A stretch of 11,271 nt of DNA. Source: Verrucomicrobiales bacterium (GTDB lineage: Bacteria; Verrucomicrobiota; Verrucomicrobiia; Verrucomicrobiales; SLCJ01). Below are positions 6,970-11,271 of the stretch, piece by piece. The DNA is taken from positions 1 to 11,271 of the forward strand of contig SLCJ01000367.1 of assembly GCA_007125835.1 (NCBI GenBank), in the 5' to 3' direction. The translations under genes and the position numbers were made by a program. The notes beneath the pieces are model-generated. The model searched no databases. It was not told the DNA's origin and saw only the letters and a program-made list of their open reading frames with translations. The first letter of the stretch is position 1; each line of letters opens with the position of its first letter.

Positions 6970-9534
6970 ATGTCCGATTTCCGTGCCCTGCCCATCTATG
7001 AATTGCGCGAGCGCGTGGCTTGCCTTGCCGCGCGGGGTGAGCGTGTGCGCGGAGTGATCGAGGCTCCCACCGGTTCGGGCAAGTCGACCGGGCTGCCGCA
7101 GATTCTGGTGGATTCGGCCGGGTTGAAGGGCAAGGTGGTTGTGCTGCAGCCGCGGCGGGTGGCGGCGCGCATGTTGGCGCGGCGGGTGGCCTGGGAACGG
7201 GGGGCGGACGTGGGCGGCGAGGTGGGGTATCAGGTGCGGTTTGAGCGGGCGACAGGTAAGGACACGCGTATCGAGTATGTCACCGAAGGCGTGCTTTTGA
7301 GACGTTTGCAGGGGGATCCACGGCTCGCAGGGGTGGCGGCGGTGGTTTCTGACGAGTTTCACGAGCGGCATGTGGACGGTGACGTGGGGCTGGCGTTGTT
7401 GAGGCAGTTGCAGGAGAGCGAGCGGCCGGACCTGCAATTGTATGTGGTCTCGGCGACATTGGATGGGCTGGACATGGCCCGCGTTTTTCCGGACGCGGAA
7501 TTACTGCGGGCAGAGGGGCGGATGTTTCCGGTGGAGGTGCGGCATGCGCCGCGCGAGGCACGCGCCGACGAGCCGGTGTGGTCGCGGGCGGTGGCGGCCC
7601 TTGAGGAGGCGGTGCGCGGGGGAGCAGAGGGTGATGCTTTGATTTTCATGCCCGGGGTTTTTGAAATCCGGAAAACGCTTGAGATCTTGGGTGGGCGCCG
7701 GCTTTTCGGTGGTTGGCGGCGGCTTCCGCTGCATGGAGAGCTGCCACCAGAGCGGCAGGATGAAGCGCTGGCTCCCGCCGAACGAGGAGCGCGCAAAGTG
7801 GTGGTCGCGACCAATCTGGCGGAAACCTCGCTGACCATCGATGGCGTGAAGATTGTGGTGGATTCCGGGGTGGCGCGGATGGCGGCCTACGATCCGATGC
7901 GCGGAATGAACACGCTCACCGTGCGTCCGATTTCGCGCGCGTCGGCGGACCAGCGGGCGGGGCGCGCCGGGCGCACGGCCCCCGGGCTTTGCCTGCGTCT
8001 TTGGACCGCGCGCGATCAAAGCGGCCGCGCCGCGCAGACGCCGCCCGAGATTCACCGCATCGACCCGTCAGGAGTGATTCTGGATTTGCTGGCCATGGGA
8101 GTGGTGAATCCGGAGACCTTTCCCTGGATCGAGGCACCAGAGGCTGAAGCGTTCCGGCGGGCGATGGGCGTCCTGCGCGAACTGGCCGCAGTGGATGCCG
8201 ATGGGCACATCACCCCCATTGGTCGCGAGATGGTAACGATGCCCGTTCATCCCAGACTTTCCCGGTTTCTGGTCGAGGCGCGGCGGCGCGGGTGCCACGA
8301 GGTGGCTTTCGTGGTGGCCGGGCTGGTCGAGGGGCGTCCGATTTTTTCCGGAGCCACGGTGGCGGCGCGAGCGGCGGCGGCCGAGCGGCACACGGAGCGG
8401 GGGGATCGAAGCGATTTCCAGGCGGCGGTGCGAGCGTTTTCGCGAGCGTTGGCGGAAGGCTTTGATGTGGCACGGTGCGAGAGCATCGGGGTAAGGGCAG
8501 GTGCGGTGCGGGAGGTGGCGCGCCTGGCCCGGCAGTTGAGCCGGCTGGGAGGGCGGAGTGGCGGTGGAGAAATGAAACCCAGGTCGGAGGGTGGCGAGGA
8601 TGCGCTCTGGACCGACTTGGCCGGGTGCCTGATGGCGGCTTTCAGCGACCATGTCGCCGTCCAGGTAAGCCAGGGCGCGCGCTTGTGCGAGGTGGTGGGC
8701 GGGCGGCGCGGTAAGATCGCCCGCGAGTCGCGGGTGGCGGCCGGTGCCCGCCTCGTGGTGGCGGTCGAACTGGCAGAAATCGAGGGGCGGAAACTGGAGT
8801 CAGTGCTGCGCGATGTGACGCGGATCGAAGAGGATTGGCTGGCGGCGATGTTTGCCGATGATTTTTGCGAGCGCTCCGTGGTGGTGTATGACCACGCGCG
8901 GAAACGCGTGGTGAGCAAGACCAGCCGTTTTTTTCGCGACTTGGTGCTGGAGAGCAAGGTGCGGGAGGATGTGCCCGCCGATCGCGCGGCCGAAGTGCTG
9001 GCAGCCGAGGTGGTCGGGGGGCGGGTGCCGTTTCCCGGATGGGATGGCAAGGTCGAGGCCTGGTTGGCCCGCCTGCGGCGGCTGGCGGAGTGGATGCCGG
9101 AGCTGGAATTGCCCGAATTTACGGACGAGGACAAGGCCTTTGTGATTGCGCAGGCCTGCCTGGGCGCGTCGGGAGCGCGGGATTTGAAAAAGCGCGAGGT
9201 CTGGCCGGTGCTCGGGCAGTGGCTTTCGCCGGAGCAGCGTGCCGCGCTCGATGCCTACGCGCCGGAGAAAGTGCGCTTGGAAAACGGCGTCGAAGCGAAA
9301 GTGGTCTACACGACGGATGGGTCGCCCGAGATCGCGGTGGTGCTGCAGCGCCTCTATGATGTGGAGCGCCAGCCTACGGTGGCCGGAGGGCGGGTGCCGG
9401 TGGTGGTGAATATTCTTGGGCCCAACCACCGCCCGGTACAGAAAACCGGGGATCTCGCCGCTTTTTGGAAGAACAGCTATGCCGGGGTGCGCGACCAACT
9501 CAAGGGGCGTTACCCAAAACACGAGTGGCGATGA
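6970..9534 (+). CDS. hrpB: ATP-dependent RNA helicase HrpB (DExH-box, 854 aa)
   Basis: This is a superfamily 2 DEAH/RHA-type helicase predicted to unwind RNA in the cytoplasm using ATP; the exact cellular role of HrpB is poorly defined. Core motifs are intact: motif I 'APTGSGKST' (32-40), Ia 'QPRRVAARMLA' (60-70), II 'DEFH' (128-131), III 'SATLD' (161-165), 'LIFMPG' (224-229), V 'TNLAETSLTID' (281-291) and VI 'QRAGRAGR' (328-335). A winged-helix/ratchet-type region follows (about 370-460). The HrpB-specific C-terminus is clear at about 770-854, with 'VAGGRVPV', 'RPVQKTGDLAAFWKNSY' and 'LKGRYPKHEW'. The length fits the family (about 810-850 aa). A Gly/Ser/Arg-rich stretch (526-542) looks like a flexible insertion. 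The ATG at 6970 follows an in-frame TAG by 9 nt. It is divergent from tatA and followed on the same strand, 164 nt on, by a membrane protein gene. Confidence 0.96.
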   Translation: MSDFRALPIYELRERVACLAARGERVRGVIEAPTGSGKSTGLPQILVDSAGLKGKVVVLQPRRVAARMLARRVAWERGADVGGEVGYQVRFERATGKDTRIEYVTEGVLLRRLQGDPRLAGVAAVVSDEFHERHVDGDVGLALLRQLQESERPDLQLYVVSATLDGLDMARVFPDAELLRAEGRMFPVEVRHAPREARADEPVWSRAVAALEEAVRGGAEGDALIFMPGVFEIRKTLEILGGRRLFGGWRRLPLHGELPPERQDEALAPAERGARKVVVATNLAETSLTIDGVKIVVDSGVARMAAYDPMRGMNTLTVRPISRASADQRAGRAGRTAPGLCLRLWTARDQSGRAAQTPPEIHRIDPSGVILDLLAMGVVNPETFPWIEAPEAEAFRRAMGVLRELAAVDADGHITPIGREMVTMPVHPRLSRFLVEARRRGCHEVAFVVAGLVEGRPIFSGATVAARAAAAERHTERGDRSDFQAAVRAFSRALAEGFDVARCESIGVRAGAVREVARLARQLSRLGGRSGGGEMKPRSEGGEDALWTDLAGCLMAAFSDHVAVQVSQGARLCEVVGGRRGKIARESRVAAGARLVVAVELAEIEGRKLESVLRDVTRIEEDWLAAMFADDFCERSVVVYDHARKRVVSKTSRFFRDLVLESKVREDVPADRAAEVLAAEVVGGRVPFPGWDGKVEAWLARLRRLAEWMPELELPEFTDEDKAFVIAQACLGASGARDLKKREVWPVLGQWLSPEQRAALDAYAPEKVRLENGVEAKVVYTTDGSPEIAVVLQRLYDVERQPTVAGGRVPVVVNILGPNHRPVQKTGDLAAFWKNSYAGVRDQLKGRYPKHEWR

Positions 9535-9698
9535 GGGCTCTCTGACGATGCATCGCCGCTTGACTTCGCCGGGGTTGCGGCCATTGGTTGCCCCGCGCCT
9601 AGAGGCGTCGGCCTGTTTCCGCTGGATTTGCGGAGACCGGCGGCGCGGCCCACTGCTGCGTCTCTATTGTGCTCTGAATTTTCAATCCTCTTCCTTTC

Positions 9699-10379
9699 AT
9701 GTGGCTGATCCTCTTCGGATTCATTGCGTATGTGCTGATTTTCGCCCTCGCGGCAGGCTCGTGGCAAAAAAGGAAACTCAACCTCGGCGGGCGGGCCTTG
9801 CGCAGCGGCATGACCGGCCATGAAGTCGCGCGCCGGATTCTCGAAGACAACGGCGTCGAAGTCGTGCCGGTGCGCCGGGCGAGGGAGCCGGAGCTGGCCC
9901 GATTCGAAGTGGGCCGCCGCCGCCTGGCACTCGGATCCGACATCCACGACGGCACCAACCTTTTCGCAGTGCTCTCGGCGGCCCACGCGGCCGTGCAGGC
10001 CCTCCCCGGTACCGTGGCCGAACCCGCAGGCCGCTGGCGGCGGTCGGTGGTCTCTTTCGGCCACACAGGTGCCGGAGCCATCATCATGACGCTGATTGTG
10101 GTGGCGATCTTCCGCCCGATTGTCTGGCGCCTGGTGCTTCCCGCTTGGCTGCTGCTCGGCGTGCTGCTGCTGCTCGGTCATCTGAGCAGCCTCTCGTGGG
10201 AATACCGCTTGGCCGACCGCGCCGTCGCAGAACTGCGCCGCCTCGGAGTGATCGGCATCTCCGAAGAAGACGACTGCGCCGCCCTCGCCAAGGCTCTGCC
10301 CCTTCGCGATATCCGCGGCGTCGGAGAATCAGTGCGCCGCTTCCTCGGAGCCCTCCTGCCATTCAAAGGGTGGCGGTGA
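9699..10379 (+). CDS. YugP-like (Zn_peptidase_2 family) membrane protein with lost zinc site (226 aa)
   Basis: This resembles the YugP-type neutral zinc metallopeptidases of the cytoplasmic membrane but is probably not an active protease. Shared features are an N-terminal membrane helix (about 2-20), then 'LRSGMTGHEVARRILEDNGV' (34-53), which matches the family's 'S-x-LTGxEVAxxIL-DNG' block; 'RRLALGSDIHDGTNLFAVLSAAH' (from 74), which matches the stretch leading into the active site; two further membrane helices (about 122-137 and 144-164); and 'WEYRLADRAVAELRRLGVI', matching 'VEFxASxRAxxxLxxLGII'. Where active members have AAHEVGHA, this protein has AAHAAVQA: His96 stays, but the catalytic Glu and second zinc His are Ala97 and Gln100. 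Glu168, the equivalent of the later conserved Glu, remains. The family assignment is from recalled motifs and needs a profile search. The frame is open and well conserved, arguing for a maintained non-catalytic protein rather than a decayed gene. No Shine-Dalgarno precedes the ATG. Confidence 0.75.
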   Translation: MWLILFGFIAYVLIFALAAGSWQKRKLNLGGRALRSGMTGHEVARRILEDNGVEVVPVRRAREPELARFEVGRRRLALGSDIHDGTNLFAVLSAAHAAVQALPGTVAEPAGRWRRSVVSFGHTGAGAIIMTLIVVAIFRPIVWRLVLPAWLLLGVLLLLGHLSSLSWEYRLADRAVAELRRLGVIGISEEDDCAALAKALPLRDIRGVGESVRRFLGALLPFKGWR

Positions 10380-10384
10380 GGTAT

Positions 10385-10418
10385 TATTAGTAAAATTTGA
10401 AGTATTAGTAAAATTTGA
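10385..10418. repeat. Tandem direct repeat, 16 bp at 18-bp period
   Basis: TATTAGTAAAATTTGA is present at 10385-10400 and again, without mismatch, at 10403-10418, separated by two bases (AG). It lies 6 bp after the YugP-like stop codon and on the 3' side of the transposase gene. It may mark the end of the mobile unit or be a duplicated binding site; which is not decidable from this window alone. Confidence 0.85.
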
Positions 10419-10438
10419 CACCCAAAGAAAATAAAGTT

Positions 10439-10453
10439 GCAAGTATCGCTTGC
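10439..10453. repeat. Short inverted repeat (hairpin) near the transposase unit end
   Basis: GCAAG and CTTGC flank TATCG, forming a 5-bp stem with a 5-nt loop just inside the AT-rich tandem repeat. Y1 transposases recognise imperfect subterminal hairpins, so this is a candidate end structure, though such a short stem could be chance. Confidence 0.35.
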
Positions 10454-10644
10454 CTCAAAGCTCCCCGTCCATCCTGGCACCTCAAAACCCAAGTTTTCAG
10501 CCACATCCATGACACCGTTGTCGTTTCAGCGCCCCAATACTCCTAGAATCACCGCCTTCCGGACACTTGGAACGGTCAGGACCCCCGTCCCTCCGCTGAT
10601 GCTCTCCGAAACCGAAGCAACTCCCGGCCCATTCCCGGCTTTCA

Positions 10645-11271
10645 CTACACATCGGCACCTCGCCGCCGCCCCGATCCCCAGAACCATTGCTGACCCGCCG
10701 CTCGCGCTGCGGCCGCCAGGCTCGCCGCGCTGCCAGCCACTCGCCAATATAGCCGTCCATACCCACTCATCACCCGCTCCCATTCCTCCACCTCCACACG
10801 CATCCCTTCCAACACAGGCAAAGCTTCGCAACCCAGCGATCCCTTCTTATCCCCCCGCACACAGCGCCCCGAAGCTTCAACCAGTTTCAAATACTCCTCC
10901 TCCCCCATCTTCCACGCAAGATTCTCTCCCTTGCGCACCTGCCGCTTACCCTCCACCATCTCCGCCACCCGGCACACACCGCCCAAACGCACACGCTCTA
11001 TCGAGGTCAGCCACTCATCCCGAATGCTCTCCTCTCGCGCCGCCTCCAACTCCCCAAGCTGCTTCTCACTGGGACGTCGCGGCGCTTTGGACAGCTTTTC
11101 CCGACACATTTTCGCACAAACCCGATCCTGCACGCTGGTGAAATCACTCCCCGCCAGACCATCAGCAATCCCTGCCCGAATCGGATTCAAATCGACATAC
11201 ACCATGCACGCCAGCAAGGCCTGCGCATCCTCAATCCGCTGACACCGAAACCGCCCCTCCCAGAACCGCCC
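10645..11271 (-). CDS. REP-associated/IS200-like Y1-type transposase, C-terminal part (partial)
   Basis: The gene enters from beyond the right edge, so the start and the catalytic HUH and Tyr motifs are not visible. The open frame continues to base 11271, giving 208 visible residues. They begin with 'GRFWEGRFRCQRIEDAQALL' (1-20) and 'YVDLNPIRAG' (25-34), a signature shared by REP-associated tyrosine transposases (RAYTs) and related Transposase_17/Y1 proteins. A longer C-terminal extension follows with 'SDFTSVQDRV' (about 42-51), 'EEYLKLVEASGRCVRGDKKG' and a terminal 'RVAGSAASLAAAARAAGQQW', resembling the extended transposase family common in Verrucomicrobiota and Planctomycetota. It ends with TAG at 10645-10647. 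A TTG at 11217 should not be taken as the true start, because conserved sequence continues upstream of it. Whether it is intact cannot be judged from this window. Confidence 0.85.
   Translation of the reverse strand, partial: GRFWEGRFRCQRIEDAQALLACMVYVDLNPIRAGIADGLAGSDFTSVQDRVCAKMCREKLSKAPRRPSEKQLGELEAAREESIRDEWLTSIERVRLGGVCRVAEMVEGKRQVRKGENLAWKMGEEEYLKLVEASGRCVRGDKKGSLGCEALPVLEGMRVEVEEWERVMSGYGRLYWRVAGSAASLAAAARAAGQQWFWGSGRRRGADV

Larger units (their letters stand above)
10380..10644. other. Noncoding region between the YugP-like gene and the transposase tail
   Basis: These 265 nt hold no convincing gene. The first 60 nt are strikingly AT-rich against the GC-rich surroundings and contain a tandem 16-bp repeat, followed by a small inverted repeat. 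The remaining ~190 nt form the 3' flank of the transposase gene and show no family resemblance in any frame; the proline/serine-rich plus-strand frame there is an antisense shadow of the transposase. Confidence 0.6.

Noticed and set aside
8247..9522. Minus-strand frames of 295 and 240 codons inside hrpB
   Set aside because: The hrpB frame has all helicase motifs and its family C-terminus; the opposing frames are Arg/Ser/Pro-rich shadows.
9510..10181. Minus-strand 223-codon frame opposite the YugP-like gene, rich in His, Gln and Glu
   Set aside because: The plus-strand frame has membrane helices and family motifs; the opposing frame has neither.
10415..10420. TTGACA as a -35 element on the plus strand
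   Set aside because: No -10 hexamer follows at 16-18 nt and no plus-strand gene lies downstream.
10437..11141. Plus-strand open frame of 234 codons, very rich in Pro and Ser
   Set aside because: It lies antisense to the transposase gene, whose family motifs are clear on the minus strand; its composition is that of a GC-rich shadow frame with no domain.
1..11271. CRISPR arrays, defence genes, tRNA or rRNA genes, toxin-antitoxin pairs
   Set aside because: No regularly spaced repeats, no cloverleaf or conserved rRNA sequence, and no protein motifs of those systems were found on either strand.

Overview
This window comes from a GC-rich bacterial chromosome. The gene content suggests a Verrucomicrobiota member, possibly near Opitutales/Puniceicoccales, but no rRNA or phylogenetic marker is present, so this is only a tentative inference. 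The main hints are a TatA of the GAKKLPELARGLG type, a transposase tail with the DLNPIRAG signature, two exported TPR proteins in tandem, and a general lack of Shine-Dalgarno sequences.

Layout. 27-4239 (+): two adjacent genes for exported tetratricopeptide-type proteins (1010 and 381 aa), 34 nt apart, very probably one operon whose upstream part lies outside the window. 4254-4922 (-): a PhoU-like protein, convergent with the TPR pair, preceded by a plausible promoter and a 20-bp palindromic operator candidate that also partly resembles a Pho box. 5140-6366 (-): a lipoprotein-type endonuclease/exonuclease/phosphatase (EEP) protein. 6390-6428 (-): a strong intrinsic terminator. 6462-6716 (-): tatA. 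6970-9534 (+): hrpB, a DExH-box helicase, divergent from tatA. 9699-10379 (+): a membrane protein related to the YugP-type zinc peptidases in which the HEVGH zinc site has become HAAVQ. 10380-10644: noncoding DNA with a 16-bp tandem duplication and a small hairpin. 10645-11271 (-): the C-terminal part of a Y1/REP-associated-type transposase that runs off the right edge.

How the genes relate. Most of the window is core-type envelope and RNA housekeeping: export (TatA), an envelope-anchored phosphodiesterase-like hydrolase, periplasmic TPR scaffolds, a phosphate-signalling-type protein and an RNA helicase. Only the right end (about 10.38 kb onward) looks mobile. I see no defence island, CRISPR array, toxin-antitoxin pair, biosynthetic cluster, tRNA or rRNA. 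The less ordinary points are the catalytically defective YugP-like protein, the PhoU-like protein lacking the usual metal-site glutamate and sitting behind a palindrome, and the repeat-bearing end of the transposase unit.
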